The translations under genes were made by a program, and so were the position numbers. A stretch of DNA of 64,000 nucleotides from Motacilla alba alba (Eukaryota > Chordata > Aves > Passeriformes > Motacillidae): positions 41,419,016-41,483,015 of the forward strand of contig NC_052019.1 of assembly GCF_015832195.1 (NCBI RefSeq), written 5' to 3'. Every line of letters starts with the position of its first letter. The first letter of the stretch is position 1. The notes beneath the pieces were generated by a model. That model did not search any database and had not been told where the DNA came from. It saw only the letters and a program-made list of their open reading frames with translations. Below, piece by piece: positions 35,596 through 48,527 of the stretch.

Positions 35596-38500
35596 CCTTT
35601 ACTTTCCTCAGTGTATTGTAAAAATAAGGTTACTTTTTCTGGAAGCTGGGGTTAAGAGGGCCAGAAAAACATAAACCAGTTTAGTTATTACAAAAACTAT
35701 AGCAATTTCTTAACACAAACTCAAAGCCATGATATCTTTCTTAATTTGAGGGGTTAAACTTTAGAAACTAAATAAGTTTCCCTGCTTTTTATTATACAAG
35801 GATTATGCTGAAGTCCCATAAAATCTTTCAAACAAGAGAAGGGGGGAAAAAAGGGACTGGAATTTATTTTGAAAATTGCATAATTTACAGGATTTACTGA
35901 GCAGATTACCTTTAGCAAATTTCTCTCAGCATAAAGAGAAATAGTACTGAAATTATATCTACTTTCACCTTAGTATGAAATATTATGAAATAACCTTGAA
36001 AATTCCTCATTACTAGAAGGCTCAGACAAGTTCCATTAAGGGTTTCAGTTTCTGTAGGCTTTAATGTATTTCTCAGACAGCACACTCCAAAATAAGGCTG
36101 GTCATAACTACTTTTCCAAGCACTGCACTCACAGAACACTTTGACACTACCCATGGCAGCATACGTGACTAAATCCATACAAGAAACACCTGGGCAAAAG
36201 TGTTCTGACTTTCACACTCCCCTCAACACCACTACTGTACAACTGTATTTTGTGTATCTTGAAATCAAATTGTCTCCAAAGCCCCACTGATGTATCTGCC
36301 AGCTAGCTCCCTTGTCTGCTAAACTATAAAAGGTCACTAAATCACAATATTAAAGAGGAGAAGTAAAAAGAGTCAGCAGACAAAGCTACTTCCTCTAGGC
36401 CTCCTTCTGACCATGCATCACCTCCAGCACTCCTGCTGACTTTTTGCCAGCTTCTCAATAGGTTTACCTATCAAACAAATGCCTCCTGGAAAAAAAATAG
36501 AGTGCCAGGCAGCCATTTTTCTTTAACGTTATTACTGCTGAATACATTAGTTCTGATACATAAAAAGCTGTGAGCAGTACTGTTTCTACAACTTGAGAAT
36601 ATACTGTCCTGAGCAAATGTGGGAGTTTTTAAAGAAAGCCAAAACTTCTGAATACAAAGGCTGCTGTAATACCCATTCAAACCCTACATGGTACACTGCT
36701 TCATCTGACTCCTTTCCTCCTCTGCAAGTAAATGCAGATCTACTTCTGCTTACATCTTCCACAATGACTATATCTACTTCCTTCATCCACCACATCAGCA
36801 CAGTACAGCAAGATTTTTTGTGAGAATACTTTAAAAACAACAGCAATAAACTTCAAAGAAGAAATAAGGAGTACCAAAATATCAGTCTAATGGAATTTAA
36901 GGAAAGAATTATCACTAATTTATTGTCTGACAATATTTTTATGCCAACTGAAAAATACATGTTTTTTCATTACAGAGATGGAACGACATTAAGCAATCTT
37001 GCCAAAGCAAAAAAGATAATCCCACATCACAACATGTAATTAAAACCACATGGTTCCCACAGGAACAGATCAGGAAAACAAATAACCTGGTGATGGACAC
37101 AGCAGAAGAGCACTAACAGAAATGGGTAACTCAATGCTCAAGAAATGTTATTTTGGTAAGAGCAAGATTTCCAGAACTTATAAATAGTGTGAAGATATTC
37201 TAACAGCCTGACTGACAGAAAAAAAAAACTAATGAGGTTAATGTTTTTTGTTTTTTTTTTTATTTTAGAATCACTTAACAAAATTCATTATATGTGTGAT
37301 GCATAAATAAAAAAATTACAGATGTATTAAAACATATTTACTGAAGCATACACTTCACATGCTTGCTTGAGGGGGTTTTTTTCCCCATAGATTTTTCTTC
37401 TTTCCGGCTGCTATGCCAAAGGCATTCATTTAGGAAAATCAATTCACACAATAGTGTTCTGTATAGGATCTATTCTTCTTTACAGGTGGTGTCTGTTCAG
37501 CATGTGTCTGATCAATGGGTACCCACTCATATGCGCACAAAATGCAGCACTTTCAGTTATTCAGATATATTCTGAGAGCATCGTAATACCCAGTTCAAAT
37601 TCATCTTAAACAAGTAAAGTTGATATTTGTATAGTGTCACAACTTGCTGAAATCCCAAGGAAATATTCCAAGTTCATTCACTCTGAAAATGATTTGGAGG
37701 AGGATAAGATTAGAGACCACTGAATTGAGAAAAGAGTGACAGGACAACTTGGCTGACATCTATACTTTATCATTTAATTTCCTAATCAAGTCAGTCTCTC
37801 AACATTATTAATTTATTCTCTTTCAGATATCTTTTTAACAAAATAAATGTGCCAGAAAGTTTAAAGAAAATGGGAGCATGTTTTTAATATTCTATTCATT
37901 ATTTTATCAGCATATATAAAATACCAGCAAAGGCTGAAAAATGCAAGTGAGTCTGCAGTTCATAAATTTTAGAGATTCTTTCCTGATGGCATACCTTGTC
38001 TGACAGAAGGGGAGCAGTATCTTTGTGAAATAAGTTATCCACCTACATAAGTTCTGCTAAGGCCAAACAGTACAGCAAGCCCTTCTCAGGAAACATGAGC
38101 ATTAGTATGCTTTTCAGACATTCAAGTCCTGCTGGATTTGTGAACTTACCCTTATTAGCTGACTAGAAGCTTATTCAGTTCATCGTCTTCCTTCTGCCAT
38201 GTTTTCCAGATCACTTTTGCTGAGAGGGATAGCAAGGGTTGCTTCTGACAACACCAACCACTCCAAGCTGAGCTGAGCTGAAGCTGCCAGCTGGAACCAG
38301 CATAGATAAGCAAGAGCAGGGTCTGAAACTGACAGTTTGATTTTTAAATGCTGCTCTCTACAGCACTTCTGAAAAGCTGAGCAGAAATACAGAAAGTAAA
38401 GCTCTCAGAATAAGCTGAGAAGAAAGATGGGACAGGGATAGAAGGTTTAGTCCACATTAATTTTAATTTTGGTGGATACAAGCTCTAAAATTAAGAAACT

Positions 38501-39092
38501 TACCTATAAAACAAAGAGGAAGCACTCATGCATGCATACTAGAACAACAACAATAAATAATCATCATCATTATCCTGCAATAAAGTCCTAACAACTGCCA
38601 AGGCTGTGTTCAGTTGCTTCTTAGTCTGAAAGCAAGTCCAAGTTAATTCTCACCAACTCAGGATAAACTGACAAAACTGTGCTCTGGGTTTCAGATAGCC
38701 TGCAATTAGTTTCAAATAACTTTAAATATTGCTATAAGGAATTATCTTTGTCTTTCTCAGCACAGACATGAACCATCCAAGAACCATAAATAGGATATGA
38801 GGCAGGAACCAAAATTACTCAAAAACTGGGCCCAGGGCACCTAAAACACATAGAAAACACAGAAGTAAATTGGAAGAACTGACTGCACAGCCAAATACCT
38901 TGGACTCCTGTTAGCAGAGAATTTCAACATCTGTTCTCATCAAGGGTATTAAACATGTCCCTAAATATTCTGAAAAACACTGTGCAAGACAACCAACACA
39001 GACTAAGGCAACTAAGGCAAACAGACTAATTCCACAACACAAGGATTAACTCCTCCACTCCTCCCAAGGAAGAGCTCCCCAAACAATCAATC

Positions 39093-39109
39093 AAAAAAAA
39101 AAAAAAAAA
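39093..39109. repeat. Poly-A run, 17 bases
   Basis: An uninterrupted run of 17 A, with no recognised retroelement upstream. Confidence 0.9.
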
Positions 39110-41800
39110 GGCAAAAAGCTCAAACTATCACAATTTTCAGTCCTACTTATTCATATTTCAGGCTCAGTATTCTTTAGGGGAAAACTGAATTATTTCAACC
39201 AGCTGGAACTACTTGCATCCCAGTAATTTTAATAGAAGAACTAGGTTTAGAATTATAGCAGAATTATCATTTACATCACTAAGATATGAATCAGTGTTGC
39301 TGTTATTTTTTACCAATCTGTCACAGTGATGAAGGATACTTACTTAAAGTGAATTCTCTCCCTTCATGAATCAATACACATATTAGAAGCACAAAATAAG
39401 TTCTAAGTAACAGGTAAAAAAATAGAAAACTTGGAGGCAATTGAACAAAATGGACAAAACCATTCATCATTAATATGCAAATAAAACATCCATAGAAATC
39501 AAGATTTGAATATAAATAAGGAATTTGCGTTCATTTTTGTGCATGATCTTGAAGTGTCCATGTTCCCAGTCTAGGCCCAAATTATCAAAATGTTGGCTTT
39601 CAGAACATTAAAATGTTTCACCATTCAAGAACGTTTTTTTTTCCATTTTTGTGCCAGTCAAAGCTAATTGATTCCCATTTTACCAATACTGCCAGAAATT
39701 AGAAGCCACATTTTTTGGTGAGTAAGCATCTTAACAAAAAGGATGTCACCCAGTTCTGTATAGAACACTGGCTTCAAAGTGGGAACCCCCTCACCAATGG
39801 GCACTTGGTACCCAGCCCAGCAGAGTCCTCCAGACCTGCTCCCAATTCAGGTTGCACAAGCTATTCAGGGCCTAATTTAATTTCTTCTCACTTCTGGTAA
39901 ACTTCACACAAAATGACCTAATAGCAGGTCATTTGTTGCACTTGTTAAGAGAGAGGCTTGGCACAATTTTTTTCATACACTCTGAAGAAAGAAGTTTTAG
40001 AAATGCACTATATAGTCAATGTTTTAAGTGACCAGAATAAAGATACTCTCACTGAAAGAAATATAAATAGGCAGGAAATGAGCATCACTTTCACAAATCC
40101 AGCTGAGACAGACATTTATAGTATTAAACTGAGAGATCAAAGATGACTAGATTAAGTATTTATGGATTTCTCTCACTTTCCTTAAATTTGCCACCAAGGT
40201 TACTTTAGAGTATTCCTGTTTAACTAAACTTCACAATAAACTGACTTCATTCATCTATAAGATTTATGCATTTCTTCATGCTGAAATGACCTCATGTCAC
40301 TATTGTGTATTTAGTGATAAGAACGTCTCATTCCAGCAATAAAGCCATGTGGAACACATTACTCCAAGGCCTATTAAGTATAAAACATTCAGCATTTATT
40401 TACCACATTGAGGGAACAGAGTCCTTAAAAGGTTATTTAGACTATAGCATGGAGACTAAAATATTCCCAGCGTCCCATTGATTTGACAGCCTGCCATAAC
40501 CGTCTCATATAGTCTTAATTGGAACACAATACACACACACATACTGTCTTCTGGGAAAACATTCCCAATTACAAAGAGCCACAAGAAGAACAGCACTGCC
40601 TTTGACAGCTGGAATGCACACATTGTCATAATCCTACTGTAAGTGAAAGGTATGCATCTTCCAGAGCCTACAAAAGGTGGTGTCAGGTTGAATAAAAATC
40701 AGTGTTGTAGGCCCATCCACCTGTGTGACACATTGATGACTCCAGCTTTTGCTGAGGGGGAGGAAAATTGCTCGCTGTTTTTCTTTACCGATATAACTCA
40801 TACATCTATTCAAATCAGAAACAGCATTTGGGAGAAGAAAATGCTCTTCAAGTCTTTATCTCCATTGCAAATATAAGAGCTCCACCTTGAGGCAGGAGCC
40901 AGCGAATGTTCGTAGAAGGTGCAGTCAAGCTGAAGATGCCTATCAGCATACAGACAGCCACAACTACCCAAAACATGGATTGACATCTCCCAGTGTCCCT
41001 TTCTGCTCATCTTCTTAACATACAACCAGGCATGTGTGCACATCATGCATGTGTTTGGACAAATTTACTGAAGAGAAATTAAATATATATCAAATAAACA
41101 CCAATTTGACAGAGCAGTTCCCAACAAAGGTACAAGTCAAGCATAACAAGGCCTGACAGAAATAGTCCTTCGGGAGTAGGAATTATCCAAGCTTCTCTCT
41201 GAGCAGTGCACACAAATTTCAGACCATTCATTTTTTCATTATTGTATTCTTCCTAAATGAGGAGTAAAAAGATTAATACATTTCAACATTTCATTTAAAT
41301 CACTATTCAAATATTCTGAGATAATTTTAATACACTGCTAAGCATTGTAAGTAAGTAGTCTGCTCTTCAAGTATTAATGACATTATTTATAGTTAAATGG
41401 GTTATTTAAAAAATTTAAGTGCTAAATATCAACTTGCATGTTCTTCAGACTACTTCAGGAGTCTTATTTTTCATTGACAGTGTAACAGTATTTAGAACTT
41501 TTCTAATAAATCAAAATTATATCAGTTAGATTAGCAAATCCAGACAGACATAAAACCTGTGTCGCATTTAAATGGAAGTTGATTAGGATACTGAGATAGA
41601 TTGATTATGGCATGTATTACATATTTGCTTGAAGATGATCAGTAAGTGGAAACAGGATTTGCAGTAGGAAATCAGAGTAAGCTATACCTGTAGAACAAAA
41701 TGATAAAAGAATAATGGAAAAATATCATCATCAATTGAGTTCACCACTCTAAAGAGGGCAGGCAAGTGGTCAACTTGAGAAAATACTGGAATTAGCCATT

Positions 41801-42387
41801 TGAGCTGGTTTTAGCTGGGATAGAGTGAATTTTCTTCACAGTACTAGTATGGGGCTGTGTTTGGGTATGTACTAAAACCACTGTGGCAATACAGGCATGC
41901 TCCAGTTATTGCTGAGCAGTGCTTACACCGAGTCAAAGCCTTTTCTACTGCTCACACCTCCCCACCAGTAAGGAGGCGGGGGGTGCACAAGAGGCTGGGA
42001 GGTGACACATTTGGGACAGCTGACCTCAACTGACCAAAGGGGTATTTCATAGCATCTGAAATCATGGTCAGCCTATGAAGCTGAGGAAAGAAGGAGCAGG
42101 AGGGCATTTGGAGTGATGACACCTTTTTCCCCAGGTAATCACCACACACAATGGAGCCACGCTTTCCCGGAGCCAGCTGAACACCTGCCTGCTCATGGGA
42201 AATAGGAAACAAATTCCTTGTGCTCTGTGTGCACAGCTTTTGCTTTCCCTATTAAGCTGTCTTTACCTCAACCCAAGAGTCTTCTTACTTTTACCCTTCC
42301 AATTCTCTTCCCCTCATGGCAGTGGTGGGGATAGGGGAGAAGTGGAAGTGGCTGTCATTAGTTGTTGGCCAGGGTTAAACCACAGAA
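41801..42387 (+). mobile_element. Solo LTR, avian ERVL-type endogenous retrovirus
   Basis: About 587 bp matching, by recall, a common bird ERVL-type LTR. It opens TGAGCTGGTTTTAGCTGGGA, followed by ATAGAGTGAATTTTCTTC. Internal landmarks include TTATTGCTGAGCAGTGCTTA, GGGTGCACAAGAGGCTGGGA, CAGCTGACCTCAACTGACCA and GAACACCTGCCTGCTCATGG. A TATA-box region survives only as CCTATGAAG near 42074, and the poly-A signal reads ATTAAG (near 42251) instead of ATTAAA, so promoter and processing signals are degraded. The end is GGGTTAAACCACAGAA, where a terminal CA is expected. CCATT (41796-41800) and TCATT (42388-42392) are probably a 5-bp target duplication with one change, as expected for ERVL. No internal retroviral genes flank it, so it is a recombined solo LTR. 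Confidence 0.85.
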
Positions 42388-43971
42388 TCATTCTGGAAAA
42401 CAAACAGAAAGAAATATTACTGGGGATTGACAGAAGCACAACTTTGAAAACATGTTAAGAAAGTTATTTTGCAGGTAAGAAATATAAGAGACGAAATAGA
42501 AATTTTGTCCTACTTAGGTGAATGGGAATTCTGCCATTAAGACTTAAGAAAACAATCCCATCCTTGGGATATAGGTATGACTCATTCTCTCTTTTCTCTC
42601 AAGTGTATAGAAACTCATTGTGACCTTACAAGCATTGACAAGAGCTCTCTAAGACTGCAAATATTGCAAAACAATTAACCTAATTTATAAACTAATTAAA
42701 TCCATTAACCATTGAAGACAATGAGAAGCTTCATTTAAAAAGCCTTTTTTACTAGTTCCAAGATGACAGGAATGTTAAAGAGACTTTACACTTGGATAAA
42801 GAGGAGATAATTTCCTATTTTTTTTTCTTAAGTGAAGAGTAATATACAAATACATTTCAAATGTATTAATAATTTCTAGCCCAAACATGACTCTTCACAA
42901 AAAATACAGGGCAAGCCTGTTACTTTCTTTGCCAAATGCTTTATTTCTAACTGTATTAAGGGAAACACAATGTTACCCATGATATGAAAATGCAGCACAA
43001 AAATAAGCATTAGTTTGATTTTAAAATTCAGTCAGCATCTATAATTTGCAATGCAATCTCTTTTATGGCTTATTAAAATAAGTGTTATTGAAACATAATT
43101 TTAATTCTATACAGCTGAACAGACTCATATATATTTATGACTGCAACAGATGTTTCTACGGGCTCATTTAGAGCACTTCTCCTTGCATTCCCCTCAGCTG
43201 ATGAGGTGCCCTTCTATGTTACAAGGAATTCCTTTTACATCACAGTGGTACAGCTGGTTAAAAACACCATCTGCACGCATAAAAGCGTGGATTGTATCTA
43301 GCCACAACACACAGAACTTCAGAATGACTGCTGAAAGCTGGAGATAAAGTTTTACATTATACTGGATGGCATTTGCACATATTCAATTTTTAAGTCCCTA
43401 AATACTGTTGATGTTGTCAAAATAACTCAAAGTAGGATTTTACCAGCATTTGTTCTGTGGTGGCCATTTGGACTGACACAAGATTAAACTGTGATTTAAC
43501 CTCTGTTTTTCCTAATCAGTGTTTTTTTAAAGTACCTCATAAGCAATAGGAAAAAGTTCACTCATTTCAAACCCATTCTTTAAATCATTATTTTCAAAAC
43601 CAGTTACATTGATAAATGTCATTTTTAAGAGTCAGAAATTCACACACATTCTATAACAGTATTTACTGCCATAGTGCAGTGAAGACCAAACACACTCACA
43701 GGGATCCCACTGCCTGGTAAACAGCAGTCACAGCTTATTTCTAGAAATAGGTTTCAGGAGCTCTAATCTTCACAGGGTTTGCTTCAATACACTGTAAAAC
43801 ATGCAACCATCTCAGTATAGCCACTTATCCAAAACAAATTGAAACCTATTTTAACCTGCCTCTTCATCCACAGGACTCACTTCTGTTAACTACTTTAGTT
43901 CCTCTAATTAAATGAGACCAAATAATACATTTCTGCTCCTTGAGTCCAAGCATTTGTTTTCTCACAGCTTT

Positions 43972-43983
43972 CCCCCCCCCCCC
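43972..43983. repeat. Poly-C run, 12 bases
   Basis: Twelve consecutive C. On the minus strand this is a 12-base G run, unusual in DNA this AT-rich. Confidence 0.9.
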
Positions 43984-44051
43984 AAAGTAACTTACCTTGG
44001 AAGAATTATAGCCAGTAAAATTACTTCTGTATCATTTCAATAAGGAAAAAA

Positions 44052-44079
44052 AGTGCAACTTTATATAAGAAGTTGCACT
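44052..44079. other. Hairpin with 10-bp perfect arms
   Basis: AGTGCAACTT (44052-44061) and AAGTTGCACT (44070-44079) are exact reverse complements around TATATAAG. The arms contain mixed bases, so this is less likely to be a simple AT artefact than other dyads in the window. No gene context. Confidence 0.6.
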
Positions 44080-46857
44080 GAAACTCTATAGTATATTTAA
44101 AAAACATTCAGACATAATTTTAATTTATCTGATATTGATTTACTGTTGACAGAAGATCAATCCGTAGGCTAAAACTAAAAACTTTTTCACTCATATTTTA
44201 AGGAAGAAACAACTAACCTAAGAAAGCTTTACATATGTAATTTTACTCTTCTTCAAAGGGGTTTTTTAAGTTGCTCTCTAGTGACCTCCACCCTATCCTT
44301 TTAGATATCAAAAATCAGCCACAAGAAGAGTAGATAAAGTGAGATGCTGAGAAGTTTGCTGCAGAACACACGGTTGTCTAACAATTTGTAAAGATCACTC
44401 ATGTCACAAGATGGGTGTTTTCAAGCATTACTATGTTGCTAATCTTTTTGTAAATATTACATCTGTTCTGCAGCTTCCGCATACACAAAAAGCACCCAAC
44501 CGTTAACATAATAATTAAAAAAAAATAAAAATCACTGTTTCTTCTATGCAAATGTAATGCTGAATCCTTTCAAAGCTATTTTCTGGACTCCCAGCTCTGT
44601 ATTTCATACATTTGATCCACCAGAGTTGTTAAAATTCCCAGCGAGTGCCAACCTTTACTTCTATGAACTAAGAAGTATTTTGAAAACACAACACATGGAT
44701 GGTTTGATGATTCACCTCTGCAGCAGTTGTTACTTGGACGAAAACATATGCCTGGTACTTACAGCTTCTAGAAGCCCTTTTACACCTATGGGAGAAAATA
44801 ATATAATTAACACAGAGAAACGCAACTATAGAAGGATCTAAGTACTCTCAGTTTTGTTTGTTGTTTTATGTGTGGTTGGGTTAATTTTGTTTCTAACATT
44901 TAACTGTACTGAAGCTGCAAACTTAAAGGGTATTGTTGAAGAAAGGTCAGTTTTGCCCTACTGAAATAATCAGGAGTACTAGTTTGACAGCTTAGAAGGA
45001 CAGTCTTTTCCAACCTTTTCCATTATTGAGAGACTTTATAAATCAAAAACATTATATGTAGAACCAGATTGAATAAATATGTATCAATAAGGCATTTTCT
45101 TTTTATTGTTCAGAAATTATTAGCAGCTCTACTAACATTCTTTTGGTTCACCTTTGTTTAATAGCCGACTTGAATCTGGAAATCTTTATAGGAGGAGAGA
45201 GAAATTTATTTTAATAATTAAACATTAAAAAATAATTTTAATGAAAGCTTCTCCAGAAGCCTTGAGGAGGTTTATTTGTTACAAACTACTGCAATTCAGG
45301 TAACTTACAAGTCAATTCAGAATCTTAGAGCTGTGCTTTGGTCACTGCTGTTATTCACTTTAGGTACAGGTGTCAAGTCATGAAGGGAGTAGAAAACAAT
45401 TATCACATCTGTTCAAAGTTACATACCCCAATAAAAATGTGTCCTCAGACTAGGAATTGCAGTAGTTTTGCTAATTCTAAGAGTCTGATCTACTTAAATA
45501 AGTACTTTTGGTGAATAAGCATCCAACAAGGCTATCAAAACAAATCAGAGATATCATTAATATTTACAGTAGTGTCAAGATGTTGAGTCTACCTGTCAGG
45601 TGGTAGTCTTGGCTACGATGGATGTCTAAAAAAAATCTGCTTGTTCTCCAACCCCTTTTTAGGGAGGCAAAATGACTTACTTCTGAGCCAAGAATTGTCT
45701 ATCCCTTACAATGACACACTTTCCATTTTATTTCAGTAACCAAAAGAAAGCAGACTAAACTTCTGTTATCAAGTAGTTTCACTGTCAGCTTTAAAGGACT
45801 CCTCTCCAGCACTAATTCTGCTTTTCAGAAAGCAAGTGCTCTAAGAGAAAACCTTTAGAAATTAAATAAATACAAGACTTCCATCAAATCTCTCAGAACA
45901 TCATGATTGCCATTACACAGAAGAGTTCCACTGAGAGTATGTATCTAATTCTTAAAGGTGGAACAGCTTTGACCTGTCTTGCCCTTCTCTTCATAAATAT
46001 GGCTGCTGGCTTTATTTAGCTGATTACTTATGTTCTTGTTTGCAATGTCAGTAATTGGGTACAGTGGCATCATTCACAATAACAACAGAATTTTGAAGAG
46101 AGATATATATATTTTTTAAGCAATGCTATTTCACATAAAGTGAGTGCTAAATTTAGAGATTACAAGGAGATTTCTCAGTTCTAAGGTACTTAACAGCTGA
46201 AATTCATGCCACACAGAGATGACATGTTCAGGAGCTTGGATGGCCAAATTTATGCACAAGTGAAATCTGTAAAACATATTTTGTTTGTCTCAAATTTAAG
46301 ATTTTCTTCCCATTCCGATTATGTGTATGTAATGAGCTAATAAACTGAGTTATAAACGATGCAACAGATGCTTTCTGAACCTGCCAACAGACTGAATAAA
46401 ACAGTCTTATATAGTAAACTTAAAACTTAATTATGACGCACTGAAGACTTATGTTCTAATCACTGAAAATAATCATTATGTCACATTTCATGAGAACTTT
46501 CCCATCTATTTTCAAAGTCCATAAAAATCTGAACACCTCTTTGTGGGGTGTATTTCCTTTTAAATTCAGGAGAATGCTGCAGTAGAATAAGAATGAGAGA
46601 CTAGTCTTATTTCCAAACATCTTATTTTCTTATGATTTCACTAAAGGAAACTGCAATAAAAGCAAACCAGAAATTGCCCTTGAAAATTTGTCTCATTAGC
46701 TCCAGACTTAAATATGGTGTTAATTAGTTAAATTTCTGAAGTGTTTTGAAATAGCAAACCAAGATTAAAAAAAAAAAAAGAAATCAGAAAATAAGTTCTT
46801 CTGAAAAGAAGTATCATAATTTAAAAAGATCTTGGTCTAATATTCTGCATTTAAAAC

Positions 46858-46937
46858 AGTATTAAAATATTAATATTTAAAGCAAAACACTAAAGGAAGA
46901 ATAATTATTTAATAATATTGAATAATATTTTAATACT
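46858..46937. repeat. 15-bp perfect inverted repeat, 50-bp spacer
   Basis: AGTATTAAAATATTA (46858-46872) is the exact reverse complement of TAATATTTTAATACT (46923-46937). The AT-rich spacer has further partial complementarity (AATATT near 46872 and 46914). It could be a cruciform-prone site or a small MITE-like remnant. The near-pure AT content weakens the significance. Confidence 0.6.
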
Positions 46938-48390
46938 TATCATGTACCTTGGGGTTTTAGTCAAAGCTTCTGTGAGAGAAAAACAAGCCTGGAAAAGAAT
47001 GTGTACATCCTTCATGAATTACTAGAGCCCCAGCAAATTACTGTGGATATCCAGGCAACCATTCACCTGCTGCTATTAAATGGGAAAAGAACAGTTACCT
47101 TGGCAACTGCTGTATCTCATATTACACTCTGTTACTTCCAAGACAAAAACATGGTCTTAGGAGAGAGTTGTGGAGACCATGTGGGTTTTACATTTTCACT
47201 GGCAATGTCCTCAGGGACACCAAAACAGACTTATAAAGGCATCCCAATTCTCAATTAGATAGAAAAGAAATGCATTTTCATTATATGAAATGAAATGACA
47301 ACTAGGTATAGTCTACATCTTAGTTCATATATGGACCATAAAAGTTGTAGGGAGGATTTTATTTTGTTTCCCTTTAATTTACAAAGGAAGAAACTATTCA
47401 TCAGATTCTTCAGGAGACTCATGCTATATACACATGTTTTATAAAAAAGAATATAGGCATGTACTATGCATTCTAAAGTTCCCTTAGAATTGTACAGATT
47501 CATGTGAAGTGCACTGCAGAACACTAACTGTGGCATCTCTTAGTGACTGCGGTGCCCATGCACATCAGATATGAGCTAGAACTGCTAAGATTTTAAAGAG
47601 TATAACAAAGCATATTTGTTTTATTACTAAATTATGCATGACTTTCTCCAAAGCAGAACAACAGAGTTTATATATAATCTGACATAAAATTAAGAAACCA
47701 AGAAGCTCATTTTAAAATGGTTTAAAAAGGTCACAGTTATTATGAAAAAAAAACAATTTAACATTTTTGGTACAAGAAGCCTCTGTGCTTCTGTGTATAC
47801 TATACCTTACATTACAAGACTGGCATCCAGAACCTAATTAAAATTTCCATTCAAGACATGGGCAGAATTTTTAAAAAGCAATTTAAATAACAGTTCCTAA
47901 AAATTATGTAGAAGGGTGTCTGCTTCTATTTCCCCACAAACAAATGTACTTATACACCAACTTTTTTTCAAAATAAAAAGGGGGAAATAATTTTTTTAAC
48001 ACAAGTACAGGGTATTTAAAGCGAAATTTTAAGGCAATCAAGATGGGATATATCAAGAAGAAATTAATTTCATACTACTATTACTACTTACGAGGAGCAT
48101 ATTAAACTTTGTTTTAATGCTTTTACTCAAAACTGGATATTATCAGAATTTCACTAATTTTTAGTGGTCCAATCTTCCTAATTCCATAAGTGCACTTCTG
48201 GTGTGCAGAGAGTAATTCAAATAAAGGGAATCACCTTCATGGAGGATTAAAAATTAGAAATGTGAGTTAACATCTGTACATTTTATCTTGCTATACTTTT
48301 AGATCAAAGAGAACTGTTTATTTCAACACTCCTTTAAGATTACTGATCTGTTTCATAAGGCTTTTAAAGTACACCACTTTTTCTTTATAC

Positions 48391-48415
48391 TATATATATA
48401 TATATACACACACAC
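48391..48415. repeat. Compound (TA)8(CA)4 microsatellite
   Basis: Eight TA units (48391-48406) run directly into four and a half CA units (48407-48415). Likely length-variable. Confidence 0.9.
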
Positions 48416-48459
48416 GGGAATTTTGGAAAGAACAGAGCTACTTCCTTTTGAAAGGAAGA

Positions 48460-48527
48460 CAAGACACAAACAAAACAATACAAAAAACACAAACAAACAA
48501 AAAACTCCAAGCAAACAAAAAAAATCT
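48460..48527. repeat. A/C-rich low-complexity tract
   Basis: Rich in ACAAAC, AAACAAAC and GCAAAC blocks with no fixed unit. Confidence 0.65.

Larger units (their letters stand above)
31796..41800. other. Unique AT-rich non-coding DNA
   Basis: No gene or recognisable transposon is seen. It holds the A/C-rich tract at 33260-33359 and A-runs of 19 (33913-33931) and 17 (39093-39109). The direct/inverted repeat cluster lies at 34593-34674. Short (AC)n runs lie near 35582-35595 and around 40530, and a (GCTGA)3 run is at 38267-38281. Confidence 0.55.

Noticed and set aside
39715..39900. 61-codon frame in a slightly GC-richer patch, beginning at a splice-donor-like GGTGAGTAAG
   Set aside because: Translation not recognised. 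The donor lies at its start instead of its end, which does not fit an exon.
41952..42458. Short open frames inside and across the ERVL-type LTR
   Set aside because: They lie in or run out of LTR sequence, which is non-coding; no retroviral protein motif is present.
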